Positions 17,405-26,549 of a stretch of DNA of 49,181 nucleotides are shown here, one piece after another; position 1 is the first letter of the stretch; every line of letters starts with the position of its first letter. This DNA is from Bacteroidaceae bacterium (GTDB lineage: Bacteria > Bacteroidota > Bacteroidia > Bacteroidales > Bacteroidaceae): positions 1 to 49,181 of the forward strand of contig JAFZDY010000028.1 of the NCBI GenBank assembly GCA_017560945.1, written 5' to 3'. The position numbers were made by a program, and so were the translations under genes. The notes beneath the pieces are model-generated. The model made no database searches. It had not been told where the DNA came from and worked only from the letters and a program-made list of their open reading frames with translations.

Positions 17405-19768
17405 TTACTCCATACTTTGCAATAAACTTTCCAGATAGTCAAGGTTACGGGCATCAACCTTGATGTCTAACAAATTTCCTTCGCGGTCGAATAGCTTGTA
17501 GGTAGGGAAAGCATTGATGCCGAGGTAGCTCTCGATGGCACTCTGCTGTTCGCGAGGAAGGTTGTAGTGGGTGACATTGTCGCCACTCACGTTGTACTCC
17601 TTGATGACGTTCTCCCATGATTCCATCGGACTGTTGTTGGCAAGATAGAGAAACTCGATGTCGTAGTCCTTCAGTCGGGCATACTCTTCCGTGGAGTGAG
17701 AGAGAGCCTCCTTACAAGGGCCGCACCATGTACCCCACACGTCGAGCAGTACGAACTTACCTTTGAAGGGTTCGATGATTTTCTTCAGCAGTTCCTCGCC
17801 TTCCGAGATGCCGGCCAGATGATCCGACGACTTGAGCACCAATTTATTAAACTCGCGGTTTTCGATGGCCAGATAGTAGTTGTTTCTTTTTTCTACCATC
17901 TCAATACCATACGGATGGTTGACCAATGCCTTCAGTGTGTCCATTGCTTCAGGGAGTAACAAGGTACGTGTGTTGTCAATATGATCATTAACCATCTGCG
18001 AGAGAATCAGATCCTTGATGAATGGATCGGCCTGTAGCGAATCAAGTCTATGAAGATTTGTCTTCATCCTTTCAATTAGGAACTTTCCACTTCTTAATCT
18101 GCTGGTTCGTGGGCTGTTCAGGATTTTTGTTACGCTGTCCAGAAATTCGGCATTGATGGAATTTAACTCATCTGCTATGCGTTGTTTCTCTTCTGTAGTC
18201 GGTGCAGCATTAATGCGTTCCGTGGCTTCATTGTACCACTCTTTATAACGGTTAAGCAATGCCAATTCCTCGTCGTTCGAGGCTATTTCATCCAAATGGT
18301 CCAGAATATTCCATGACAACCTTATTACGCGTCCTTCCATGTCGTTGATGTAGTCTTTCAGAAAACTTCTGAGGTCGCGGTGCAGCGTATAGGGGTGCTC
18401 CATTTTTGTCCAGAACGTATCGTAAGCATAGCAGCGGGCATTTTCCGGTAATTGACCATTGGGTGTTCCGAAGCGTGCCTGGCCGAAGTCTCGTGCCTGC
18501 ATCATCAATGTGTGACCTTTCTTGAATTTGTTGAAACGGGTCGATAGTGTGGGATGAGCCAGACAGAGCTCGTCGATATAGGCAAACTGTGCCTTGATGA
18601 GGCTATCTACAGAGGCTATGTATGGGTCAAGATTATCAACACGTTTCTCCAATCTTACAGATTTCCAATCGAGCGGATATTTGAACAACTCGTTCTGCAA
18701 GCGGCAGTCATCACCCATGAAGTAGCGGCGCCCCTCCTTGAAATCGTACAGCAGGAAGTATGTCTTGCTAGGTTCGAACATGGTGCGGATGAAGCAACGG
18801 CTCCAATCGATAAGGACTTCCGAACTGTTCAATACAGGAATCTTTGCTGTGAATCGTCCCTGTTCGTCCAAGTCAGCATAGACAGATTCCTCTTCGTCCG
18901 TAAAGAAGTTATTGATTGCAAATTCGAGAGTCTTTTCCTGCTTGTATTGCTCGGGCATATCCTTGATCCAACCAACTACGGTCACTGTGTCCACCTTGTA
19001 GCCAGTGTTGACGAAGTCCGTGCGTGTGTCCTTGGTCGGGTAGTCGGGCATGAATCGGCTGGTAATCATTGAATAGAGAGCCTTTTCTGTGCCAATCTGT
19101 ATGGTGCGTATGCCCTTCTTGTTTTTACCGACCACCACCTTAAGCTCTTTGTTGCCATCGCTCAGAGTCATCTCCGCTTCGCCCGTCTTGGGATTCACGT
19201 CGCATTGCTTGTAGCTCCAGAATTTGCAGTCGTAGATAGCACAATCCTCCAAGAAGGCAATCGTCCAGTCGCCCTGCCCGTTGCGCCAATACGACGGGAA
19301 CAGTTGCTTCCATCGCTCCTCCACAGGCTTGATACCTTTGATTTGGTAGGCACGTTCGCCGTCGCCCTCAATGAAGTCGAACGACTTGGTGTCTTGGGGC
19401 AATGGTTGGAAGTGGAACGCTATGTCGCGCTTCCCCTCCTTGTCTGTCTGTACATACGTGTCAAGTTCTATGCCGTCCGCTGAAACAAGGGCATAGCGTT
19501 GGCCTCCGGCTTTCAAATAGGTATCCCCGACGAACTGGAAACGGTAGTCGGGGTAATCCGAACGCAAATGAACGGTGATATACACCACGGTTTCGTCTTT
19601 CTTCAATTCCACCTTTGTCACGTCAAGGGAACTCTTGAAAAATCCGTCACCATAGTTGCTTCCGTACTCTGTTGTGGGTTCTTCCCACACTATGTCTTTC
19701 TTTTTGGCCTGTCCTGTCGTCAGTACAGCAAAAAGAATCACAACTGCAAGGAATGTTCTTTTCTGCAT
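17405..19768 (-). CDS. Secreted TlpA-like thioredoxin-domain protein
   Basis: A 787-residue exported protein. Signal peptide about 1-21 (TFLAVVILFAVLTTGQA). The first 650 residues have no motif I recognise: an N-terminal beta-rich domain (to about 350), then a mostly helical region. The C-terminal thioredoxin domain (about 650-787) has the active-site WCGPC at about 681-685 (LLDVWGTWCGPCKEAL) and the cis-Pro loop NAFPTYKLFD. Bacteroidetes carry many such long TlpA/ResA-type proteins in the periplasm, where they reduce disulphides; the partner is unknown. Its -7 box at 19819-19826 has a nine-base homopolymer just upstream of the -33 position. Confidence 0.8.
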   Translation of the reverse strand: MQKRTFLAVVILFAVLTTGQAKKKDIVWEEPTTEYGSNYGDGFFKSSLDVTKVELKKDETVVYITVHLRSDYPDYRFQFVGDTYLKAGGQRYALVSADGIELDTYVQTDKEGKRDIAFHFQPLPQDTKSFDFIEGDGERAYQIKGIKPVEERWKQLFPSYWRNGQGDWTIAFLEDCAIYDCKFWSYKQCDVNPKTGEAEMTLSDGNKELKVVVGKNKKGIRTIQIGTEKALYSMITSRFMPDYPTKDTRTDFVNTGYKVDTVTVVGWIKDMPEQYKQEKTLEFAINNFFTDEEESVYADLDEQGRFTAKIPVLNSSEVLIDWSRCFIRTMFEPSKTYFLLYDFKEGRRYFMGDDCRLQNELFKYPLDWKSVRLEKRVDNLDPYIASVDSLIKAQFAYIDELCLAHPTLSTRFNKFKKGHTLMMQARDFGQARFGTPNGQLPENARCYAYDTFWTKMEHPYTLHRDLRSFLKDYINDMEGRVIRLSWNILDHLDEIASNDEELALLNRYKEWYNEATERINAAPTTEEKQRIADELNSINAEFLDSVTKILNSPRTSRLRSGKFLIERMKTNLHRLDSLQADPFIKDLILSQMVNDHIDNTRTLLLPEAMDTLKALVNHPYGIEMVEKRNNYYLAIENREFNKLVLKSSDHLAGISEGEELLKKIIEPFKGKFVLLDVWGTWCGPCKEALSHSTEEYARLKDYDIEFLYLANNSPMESWENVIKEYNVSGDNVTHYNLPREQQSAIESYLGINAFPTYKLFDREGNLLDIKVDARNLDYLESLLQSME

Positions 19769-19818
19769 ATTCTTTTGTCTTTATAGAATCTTTTGTCCTT
19801 TAATAAGTTTCTGGATTG

Positions 19819-19826
19819 CAAAGGTA
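19819..19826 (-). promoter_or_regulatory. -7 box for the thioredoxin-domain gene
   Basis: TACCTTTG on the minus strand, about 50 bases before the ATG. No TTTG is seen at -33; instead a G9 tract (minus strand, 19852-19860) lies just upstream of that position. Confidence 0.6.
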
Positions 19827-19851
19827 TACAATATATCCCACTTAATAACTA

Positions 19852-19860
19852 CCCCCCCCC
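19852..19860. repeat. C9 homopolymer tract in promoter region
   Basis: Nine C (G on the coding strand of the downstream gene), about 26-34 bases upstream of the -7 box. Long homopolymers in this position are candidates for slipped-strand length variation. Confidence 0.6.
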
Positions 19861-19934
19861 ATTTTAATATATATTAACATTAGGCGAGCGAGTAGTAATT
19901 GTTCAGCGTTAAAGCATGTGCTCTATTTGGAAAA

Positions 19935-20014
19935 AGTACACAGAGACAAAGAGATGAGATATTTGCCTTTGGAAAAGAGGAAAAACTCTGTGTGTCTCCG
20001 TGTCTCTGTGTACT
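19935..20014. terminator. Imperfect inverted repeat downstream of xylanase gene
   Basis: Arms AGTACACAGAGACAAAGAG (19935-19953) and CTCCGTGTCTCTGTGTACT (19996-20014) match at 16 of 19 positions around a 42-base loop. It follows the xylanase stop (20047, minus) and could terminate its transcript. The sequence style is that of a dispersed intergenic repeat. Confidence 0.5.
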
Positions 20015-20046
20015 AATTAAATAATTTCGCAGAATGGTTGCTGATA

Positions 20047-22377
20047 TTATTTCACTACTTTCTTTCCGTTTACGATGTAGATGCCTGCAGGCAGGTCGGC
20101 GAGGTTGGTGTGCTCGGGCAAACGTACGCCTGTGATGGTGTAGATGCCGCTGAATTTGTGTACTTTGTCGGCGACTGTTTCATCGCAGGGTACATCCTCA
20201 ATGCTAGCTATGTTTACGCCACCAAGACCTTCTGCAATACCTGCATAGGCATGTTTGCGGTAATAGTCGAGTGTCCAGATGCCTACAGGGGTGTCCGCAC
20301 GCCATCCGCTGTTACTGGGCGCGTCGGTCGGACACCAGAAGCAGATGCCTGCCTGTTGAGCGGGAGGAACGATTTCCAGGTACTTCTTCACAATCCATTC
20401 GTAGAAGTCAGCCATCTTGTGGTGCATTGCTTCGGTCATATTGGCGGTCGATACACTGTTGCCGTTGGCGTCGTTGTATCCCATGTCCAATTCGCTGACG
20501 CGCACGAGTTTGCCTGTGTTTGCCATGAGCTTGAACATGTTCACGATGGCGTTCTCCTTACTCTTCTGGGTAGAGGCGTTTGCGTAGTACGAGATGTGCA
20601 TCTGAGTACCTATTCCGTCCACGTAGGTGACGCCGTCAGCTTCCCACTTCTTAATCCAGTTGATGAGCGATTTTAATTTCTTGTTGCCGTCCCAGTCGCT
20701 CTCGAGGTTGTAGTCGTTGATAAAGAGCTTGATGTCTTCGGGGCCGTATTTGCGTGCCGAGCGGATGGCGCTACGTACATATTCGAGGTCGCCCATGTGG
20801 TCTTGCCAGAAGAAGTCGTTCGAGCCGTTGGCATGCTGAAGGGTGTAGTTTCCGCTACCGTCGTCGCCACCGCCAGAGATAGCTTCGTTTACCACATCCC
20901 ACGATTTCACTTTGCCGTCGCAAGCCTCCATCATGCCTTTGATCCATTTGTCCATGGCCCACACGAGGGTATCACGCTTCTGTTGGGCAGAGAGGGGAGT
21001 GCTTTGGGGAAGTTGGATGTAGAAGGCCTCCTCCTTGATGGTGGGTGCTACAGTGCTTCCGCCCAACTTTCTCATCTTGAAGGTGCTCAGGTCGGTGCCG
21101 TCGAAGTTGCCGTTCTTCATCTTTTCCACACCATTTACCTTGAAACTTACGTTGTCGAAATAGTAGGTGTTGGCGTCTGCCAATTCGCTGAGGTTGAAGG
21201 CAATGGATTGACCTGCAGCAGCCAATGTGCCACTCACTTTTACGGTCTTCCACTCGGTGGTAAATTGGATGTCGCCAATGGCCTGATAATCTACGTAACT
21301 GCCTGGTGAATTATGAATTTGGGTGGATGCCTTTGCGCTCTTGTCGGCACGCACGTCGGCGCTGAATTCATATTTGGCTCCTTTGGCAAAGGTGCTGGGG
21401 CTGACAATCCAGAATTGGTTGTCCCATACGTCCGCTGACTTGGCAGCGGCTTCTACGCTGATATAGCGGCGAGGCTCTTTCACTATCATAGCGCCTACTG
21501 ATTCTTCTACCTTGATGCTCTTGATGTAGAGGTCGCCCACGAAGTCGCCGCATTGCAACAATAGGAAGCTGCCGGCTATGGCGTTCTTGTATGTCAGTAC
21601 AATGTCCTTCCATTCGGTCGAGAAGGTGGTGTTTACATTTACACCGCTACCCCAGTCACCCAGTTTGGTGTAGAGGTTTCCTTTGCTGCTACCCTTTGCG
21701 GTGATGGTTAGTTTGTATGTTTTTCCCTTTTCTGTGGGGATGCCGTCCAAGGCTATGAACTGTACCTCCCACGAGTTGTTTTTCTTGGTGGTTTTCAGAT
21801 GTAGTCCGTCGGTTGACGAGTAGTCGATGCTGAATCCGTACTGTGCCTTGTCAGCTGTCCATCCTACACTCTGCTGGGTGCGGAAGTCCTTTGACTTCAA
21901 TTCTACATATACCAGTGTGTCGGGGTTCTCAAAAGGTTCTGCAGGAATGTCCTTTATCAGGCTGTTGAGCCATGTGGTAGGTTGTTGTGAGTGCCAGGCG
22001 AGTGTGTGACCATACACGGCGAGTCCTGCTTTGGTGGCAGCATTCACGTAGTTCTTCACCTGGGTAAAGTTCATGCTACCGTCGTTGCCTACGCAGCTTG
22101 ACATCTTCATGGCGTTGCCGGCAACGGTCTCGGTGAAGTTGTCGTTGGTGAATCCCTTTACGGTAGAGTTGTTCAGGTAGTCGTTTACCGTAGTACCGAT
22201 ACCTAATTTAAAGTTGGGGTACTTCTCGTGGTCGATGTAGTCTTTCAGTGGAGCATAATCCTTCAAGTAGCCGTAGTTGGCTTCGTCGTTGGGATTTCCC
22301 ATTTCGTACTTATTTTGTGCAAAGGTGGTGATTGCCACCAATAAGATCATTGCGGAAAGAATGCTTCTCTTGTGCAT
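20047..22377 (-). CDS. GH10 endo-1,4-beta-xylanase with inserted carbohydrate-binding modules
   Basis: A 776-residue secreted xylanase cutting beta-1,4-xylan backbones. Signal peptide about 1-20. The GH10 barrel starts at about 25-140 (LGIGTTVND, YGHTLAWHSQQP), is interrupted by about 300 residues of two beta-sandwich modules of CBM4/9-22 type (SWEVQF..., YYFDNVSFKVNG), and resumes at about 450. The acid/base Glu is in WDVVNEAISG (about 498) and the nucleophile Glu in RVSELDMGYN (about 629). The inserted-module layout is known from Prevotella and Bacteroides xylanases. The last 35 residues (IYTITGVRLPEH...GIYIVNGKK) look like a type IX secretion C-terminal domain. Start at 22377 (MHKRSIL) because the -7 box lies at 22411-22418. 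Confidence 0.93.
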   Translation of the reverse strand: MHKRSILSAMILLVAITTFAQNKYEMGNPNDEANYGYLKDYAPLKDYIDHEKYPNFKLGIGTTVNDYLNNSTVKGFTNDNFTETVAGNAMKMSSCVGNDGSMNFTQVKNYVNAATKAGLAVYGHTLAWHSQQPTTWLNSLIKDIPAEPFENPDTLVYVELKSKDFRTQQSVGWTADKAQYGFSIDYSSTDGLHLKTTKKNNSWEVQFIALDGIPTEKGKTYKLTITAKGSSKGNLYTKLGDWGSGVNVNTTFSTEWKDIVLTYKNAIAGSFLLLQCGDFVGDLYIKSIKVEESVGAMIVKEPRRYISVEAAAKSADVWDNQFWIVSPSTFAKGAKYEFSADVRADKSAKASTQIHNSPGSYVDYQAIGDIQFTTEWKTVKVSGTLAAAGQSIAFNLSELADANTYYFDNVSFKVNGVEKMKNGNFDGTDLSTFKMRKLGGSTVAPTIKEEAFYIQLPQSTPLSAQQKRDTLVWAMDKWIKGMMEACDGKVKSWDVVNEAISGGGDDGSGNYTLQHANGSNDFFWQDHMGDLEYVRSAIRSARKYGPEDIKLFINDYNLESDWDGNKKLKSLINWIKKWEADGVTYVDGIGTQMHISYYANASTQKSKENAIVNMFKLMANTGKLVRVSELDMGYNDANGNSVSTANMTEAMHHKMADFYEWIVKKYLEIVPPAQQAGICFWCPTDAPSNSGWRADTPVGIWTLDYYRKHAYAGIAEGLGGVNIASIEDVPCDETVADKVHKFSGIYTITGVRLPEHTNLADLPAGIYIVNGKKVVK

Positions 22378-22410
22378 GGTTGTAAGTTTTATTTTTAGTA
22401 TATTACGCAG

Positions 22411-22418
22411 CAAAGGTA
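22411..22418 (-). promoter_or_regulatory. Xylanase gene promoter (-7 box)
   Basis: TACCTTTG on the minus strand, 33 bases before the ATG at 22377. It overlaps an upstream in-frame ATG (22413), which argues against that longer start. Confidence 0.6.
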
Positions 22419-22531
22419 ATTCTTTTTTGTGAAAAATAAGGGTTTAAGTTGCTGTTTTCTGAAAACATGGGTTAGAAAAGTGGGTAATGCTAACGGCAGA
22501 CCGCGTAGATGGGTGAAGGTTATGGCCTATC

Positions 22532-23869
22532 TCATTCAATGTCCAAGATTATGCGTCGGTAGCTTGTCAAGGCGGGAGTACCGTCATCTGTGACACGGAG
22601 AATCAGGTGGATGGTGCATCCGTCAGCATCGGTTGGGATTCTCAGTTTCAGTTTGCTTCCGGTCTCAATGAAGGTTAGCTTCCCCTTGTAGTTTCCCGCT
22701 TCCTGATAGTGGAGCCATTGGTACGAGAGTTGGTCGTTGTCGGGGTCTGATGATCGGCTTGCATCTATCTCTACGAGTTTTCCCGCTTTGGTTTTTTTGT
22801 AGATGGCTTTTGTGGATTTGTCTTTTCCGATGACGGCACGGGGGTGATGGTTGGCTGATCCATATTCACTGGTGACGCTCCATCTCATGCGAGCTTCAAA
22901 ATCATTGAATATCTCCTGTTGCCACATGCGAATAGCGTCGGCTCCCTCCGGTGTGCTTCCTGTCATCAGGTACGGGTCGTATTTTGTCTCATCCAATCCG
23001 CTTCTGGGGACCCAATCCATAGAGCGGATACCCTCTTTCCTTTCCAAGTCGAAGCGTCCGCCCCATCCGCCCCAATTAAGGTGCTCTGGGGTGTTCAACC
23101 CGTTGTCCGCCAAGTAAAGGAACGAAGGACTGTCTCCCTCCGTAGCCCATTTCCTGTCGGGATATTCTTTCCCAAGTGGCCCTACGGATTGTATATGTTC
23201 GCGTGTCCACTCGTCGTCCGGTGCCCATCCATAGACGGCCTTGTTTCGGATGTAGATGAGTTCGGGAAATTGAGTGACCATCCATGCTCCGGCGTCATCC
23301 TGTCCTAGAATGTCGTAAACGCGAATTTTACTGATGAACTTTTCAACCTCTTCCGCCGAACGTGTGTGTTGCACTTTCCACAGGGCTTGTGCCAATGTGT
23401 TCATGCCTGACCAAGCAGCTATCCATATGGGGCGAGGATCGTCTTTGTCCACTACCTGTATAATCCATTCTGAACCAGGAGAGTCTTTCCCTTCACCGAC
23501 GCCGGACATGGCTGCTTCCTTCTGCCCGTGCATTACTAATTTCCGCAATGTCTGGATGTCAGGATAACGGTCGCTGTGGACAAGCAAGTTGGGAAGGACT
23601 TGCTCATAGGCGTCAAGCGCCTTTTCCGTGACCGTCACTTCGTTCCCTTTGTTGAAACTGACCCACGCGTGTTGGTAAATGAATCCTTCTAAGTCGATAC
23701 AGTCAAGCATTGTCAGCAGGTGTATCAATGATTGCTGGTCATCGGGGTCGCTTCCGCCGATATCTGTTGTCACGATAGTTCGTACTCGGTCGCTTTTCAC
23801 GGGCAAAGTTGTGAAAAGGAGGATTGAAAACAGTAGAAACGATTTCCAGAGATGCATTTTTCTCATCAT
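22532..23869 (-). CDS. Sde182/DUF1593 nucleoside-hydrolase-like secreted protein
   Basis: A 445-residue exported protein. Signal peptide about 1-26 (FLLFSILLFTTLPVKS). The N-terminal domain starts RVRTIVTTDIGGSDPDDQQS, an Asp-rich block like the calcium site of nucleoside hydrolases, and continues WIAAWSGMNTLAQAL and YDILGQDDAGAW. From about residue 355 a beta-sandwich domain follows (VEIDASRSSDPDNDQLSYQW). This is the Sde182-type family (formerly DUF1593), first noted in plant-polysaccharide degraders; its reaction is not established. The gene lies upstream of the xylanase gene on the same strand, 155 bases apart, and divergent from an AraC regulator, so it probably acts in glycan use. Confidence 0.8.
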   Translation of the reverse strand: MMRKMHLWKSFLLFSILLFTTLPVKSDRVRTIVTTDIGGSDPDDQQSLIHLLTMLDCIDLEGFIYQHAWVSFNKGNEVTVTEKALDAYEQVLPNLLVHSDRYPDIQTLRKLVMHGQKEAAMSGVGEGKDSPGSEWIIQVVDKDDPRPIWIAAWSGMNTLAQALWKVQHTRSAEEVEKFISKIRVYDILGQDDAGAWMVTQFPELIYIRNKAVYGWAPDDEWTREHIQSVGPLGKEYPDRKWATEGDSPSFLYLADNGLNTPEHLNWGGWGGRFDLERKEGIRSMDWVPRSGLDETKYDPYLMTGSTPEGADAIRMWQQEIFNDFEARMRWSVTSEYGSANHHPRAVIGKDKSTKAIYKKTKAGKLVEIDASRSSDPDNDQLSYQWLHYQEAGNYKGKLTFIETGSKLKLRIPTDADGCTIHLILRVTDDGTPALTSYRRIILDIE

Positions 23870-23906
23870 TTTTTGGTATTTTGTTGGTTAATAGAATAAT
23901 TTTGTG

Positions 23907-23914
23907 CAAATTTA
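23907..23914 (-). promoter_or_regulatory. -7 box for the Sde182-like gene
   Basis: TAAATTTG on the minus strand, 37 bases before the ATG, in the 87-base divergent gap shared with the AraC gene. Confidence 0.5.
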
Positions 23915-23956
23915 CCCCCGTTTTCAGTATTAATATGCCTGTTTCTTTGGTAAAAT

Positions 23957-24805
23957 ATGCGAAATCCCGAGATTTTGAAGACATTCAATGCGCGTCGTTC
24001 AGAGTTTGAACCTTATGGTCTTACGTGTGAATTGTGGCAAACGGATATAATGCCTCGATTTGATTGTCACAATGAAATAGAGTTGAACTATTTTCCCGTT
24101 GGTGGAGTCACTTATTTCCTTCGTGACCACCGTGTGACCATTCCTCCCCGATGTCTTGCCCTCTTTTGGGGGCTGATACCTCATCAGATTGTACATTTCA
24201 GCGAACCTTCGTCGTACTATGTTTGTACCATTCCTTTGTCCATGTTCCTCGGTTGGGGGTTGCCCGATAACTTTATTTCCCGTGTACTCAAGGGAGAGTT
24301 ATTGGTCGACGAAGAGCATGAGCGTTTTGCCGATTATGATCACTTGTTGATGGAGAATTGGCATTCGGATTGCCTTTCTTCCGACCCCAACAAACTCACG
24401 GTGCAGTTGGAGATGCAGAGCCGTCTGCTGCGAATGTCCGCCCACACGGTGACAGGGTTGAAAACCATATCATCCGTGCCTGTAGGCGAGGCTGTCCAGA
24501 TAGAGCGGATGGCCTTGTTTATAGCACAAAATTATTCACGCTCCATCAGGTTGTCAGACATAGGGAAGTATGTGGGATTGCATCCCGACTATGCGAACGC
24601 TCTATTTAAGAAAGCGTTCGGGCACACCCTGAATGCTCATTTGATAATGGAGCGCATTACACAAGCCCGATGCCTGTTGTTGACTACGGATATTCCTATA
24701 GTACAGGTTGCCTATGATTGCGGCTTCAATTCTATCAGTAGCTTTAATAGTGCATTCTTGAAGTTCAACGGTTGTACTCCGCGTGACTATCGGAAGCGCT
24801 TTTGA
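23957..24805 (+). CDS. AraC-family transcriptional regulator
   Basis: A 282-residue regulator. The N-terminal cupin-like sensing domain (about 1-150; HNEIELNYFPVGGVTYFLRD, FWGLIPHQIV) precedes a C-terminal double helix-turn-helix (about 185-282). The first HTH is RLSDIGKYVGLHPDYANALF, and the second is IVQVAYDCGFNSISSFNSAF followed by FLKFNGCTPRDYRKRF, a full AraC signature. It is divergent from the Sde182-like gene with an 87-base gap, so that gene and perhaps the xylanase gene are likely targets. The ligand is unknown; glycan-derived sugars are plausible. ATG 23957 fits the family's N-terminus. Confidence 0.9.
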   Translation: MRNPEILKTFNARRSEFEPYGLTCELWQTDIMPRFDCHNEIELNYFPVGGVTYFLRDHRVTIPPRCLALFWGLIPHQIVHFSEPSSYYVCTIPLSMFLGWGLPDNFISRVLKGELLVDEEHERFADYDHLLMENWHSDCLSSDPNKLTVQLEMQSRLLRMSAHTVTGLKTISSVPVGEAVQIERMALFIAQNYSRSIRLSDIGKYVGLHPDYANALFKKAFGHTLNAHLIMERITQARCLLLTTDIPIVQVAYDCGFNSISSFNSAFLKFNGCTPRDYRKRF

Positions 24806-24847
24806 GGGGGTGAATCTAACGTGTAGTGTATATACATACAAAAATAT

Positions 24848-24876
24848 AGGCCACACCTTCATGGAAGGTATGGCCT
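24848..24876. terminator. Bidirectional terminator, araC-type gene / rpsT
   Basis: Stem AGGCCACACCTT with AAGGTATGGCCT (one G-U pair), five-base loop, T-rich on both sides. It lies between convergent genes. Confidence 0.8.
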
Positions 24877-24914
24877 TTCTTGAACCACTTCTGTGGGATT
24901 CTTTCAACTTACTA

Positions 24915-25169
24915 TTAAGCGAGCTTGCTGATGTGAGCAGACAACTTAGACTTCAAGTTTGCAGCCTTGTTCTTGTGGATAAGGTTTGTCTTTGCCAACT
25001 TGTCCAACATCTTCTGTACTTTGGGATACAATGCTACAGCTTCTGCCTTGTCGTGAGTAGCACGCAACTTGCGAACAGCGTTACGCATTGTCTTGCCGTA
25101 GTATCTGTTGTGGAGTCTTCTCTTCTCCTCTTGTCTGATTCTCTTGATTGATGATTTATGATTTGCCAT
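24915..25169 (-). CDS. rpsT: 30S ribosomal protein S20
   Basis: An 84-residue basic helical protein of normal length that binds 16S rRNA in the small subunit. It starts [22 protein letters not shown] and ends [10 protein letters not shown], typical of S20. A tRNA-Glu gene lies 50 bases upstream on the same strand. One full promoter (25343-25373) precedes both, so they are probably co-transcribed. Confidence 0.96.
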   Translation of the reverse strand: MANHKSSIKRIRQEEKRRLHNRYYGKTMRNAVRKLRATHDKAEAVALYPKVQKMLDKLAKTNLIHKNKAANLKSKLSAHISKLA

Positions 25170-25218
25170 CTCGACTAATCTCTTAAAATTTTATTCCTTA
25201 AAAAATCTTATTACTTAG

Positions 25219-25290
25219 TAGCCCGTAGGAGAGTCGAACTCCTCTTTAGAGAATGAAAATCTCTCGTCCTAACCGATAGACGAACGGGCC
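25219..25290 (-). tRNA. tRNA-Glu (TTC)
   Basis: A cloverleaf of 72 bases on the minus strand. The acceptor GGCCCGT pairs with ACGGGCT (first pair G-U), and the anticodon stem is GAGAGA around TTTTCAT, giving anticodon TTC. The T-loop TTCGACT is present. CCA is not encoded. Confidence 0.95.
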
Positions 25291-25342
25291 ATCCTTGAAC
25301 CACTTTCGCGGTGCTCATGAGCTTTATTTCTCATTTGCGGTG

Positions 25343-25373
25343 CAAAGGTACGGCGTTTTTCTGAATCCACAAA
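25343..25373 (-). promoter_or_regulatory. Promoter of tRNA-Glu and rpsT
   Basis: On the minus strand, TTTG (25370-25373), 19 bases, then TACCTTTG (25343-25350). Confidence 0.8.
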
Positions 25374-25532
25374 ACTTTTCAGAAACTTTTTTGCGATATT
25401 TTTTGTGGTATTTTTGTGTTATAGTATTTATATGTTTGATATATAGTGTTTTATAGGTTTTATTAATTTTTCTCTCCAGACGAAGATTTTAAGTATAATC
25501 TTCCTTTTCTTGCATTTTTACGATAAAACTTG

Positions 25533-25540
25533 TAGTTTTG
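25533..25540 (+). promoter_or_regulatory. recO promoter (-7 box)
   Basis: TAGTTTTG, 28 bases before the recO ATG at 25569. Confidence 0.55.
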
Positions 25541-25568
25541 CCGAAAATAAAATCTCGCCAATATAGTT

Positions 25569-26297
25569 ATGCAGGAAAAGGTTGCCGCGGTCGTGCTTCA
25601 TAGTGTCAGGTACAACGATTCTTCGTACATTGTAAATGTGTATACCGAATCCGTTGGACGCTCGTCCTATATATTAAAAGTATCGCGCGCGCGTAACGCC
25701 AGTGTTCGTCACTCTCTTTTTCATCCCCTTGCCCTGCTCGAGTTGGAGACCGAGGGGAAAAATACCGCCCAACTTCGTCGTATCACCGAAACTCGCCTGC
25801 TTTATCCTCTTCACTCTCTGCCGATGGATCCCTGCAAGTCGGCCATCGCCCTTTTTCTTGGCGAATTTCTTCACCATGCGCTTCGCGAGGAGGAGGTCAA
25901 TCGTCCGCTCTTTGCCTACCTCGTTCACTCCATCCGTTGGCTCGACGAGTGCGAGGGCTATGCAGTGGCCAATTTTCACCTGGTGTTTCTCATGCGTCTG
26001 CTCCGCTTCTTAGGAATCTATCCCAATGTGGACGACTACACCCACGGTGACTATTTCGACCTGCTTGGTGCCTGCTTCTGTGCCCGTCCTCCCCAACATG
26101 GTCATTATCTTCGCCCCAACGAAGCAGAGTTCATCCCTCGCCTCATGCGCATGAACTTTGCCACCATGCACCTTTTTTCTTTCAACCGTCAGCAACGTGT
26201 CCGTTGCCTGGAGGTGCTCAACGACTATTATCGTCTTCACATTCCCTCCTTCCCTCAAGTACGTTCATTAGAGGTGCTGAAGGAATTGTTTGATTAA
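25569..26297 (+). CDS. recO: DNA repair protein RecO
   Basis: A 242-residue recombination mediator that helps load RecA onto single-stranded DNA with RecR. The N-terminal OB fold reads AVVLHSVRYNDSSYIVNVYTESVGRSSYILKV. The helical C-terminal part has the FLGEFLHHAL and LVFLMRLLRFLGIYP blocks. Length is normal for Bacteroidetes, where the zinc-binding cysteines are often missing, as here. The order rpsT - tRNA-Glu - recO is common in Bacteroidales. The gene has its own -7 box. Confidence 0.92.
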   Translation: MQEKVAAVVLHSVRYNDSSYIVNVYTESVGRSSYILKVSRARNASVRHSLFHPLALLELETEGKNTAQLRRITETRLLYPLHSLPMDPCKSAIALFLGEFLHHALREEEVNRPLFAYLVHSIRWLDECEGYAVANFHLVFLMRLLRFLGIYPNVDDYTHGDYFDLLGACFCARPPQHGHYLRPNEAEFIPRLMRMNFATMHLFSFNRQQRVRCLEVLNDYYRLHIPSFPQVRSLEVLKELFD

Positions 26298-26549
26298 GAG
26301 AACTTAATGAATAAATGTTCATGTACCTTGTCATTCATTATTCACGAATGATACAGACCTATTATACCCTATCAGGTATAAAATTGAATATCTCCCAGAT
26401 TTTATAGGAAATGTAAACTGATTTAGGGCAGAAAAACAAGACGTGTAAACCTTTTCAGGGAGGATTCAGCAAAAGCATCTATTTTTTTAGTGAATGAAAC
26501 AGAATACCGTCTACTGAAATCAGGAAAAGACAAAAAATCTCAACTCTAA

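Noticed and set aside
20047-22413. Longer xylanase start at 22413
   Set aside because: That ATG overlaps the -7 box (22411-22418); the signal peptide begins at 22377.
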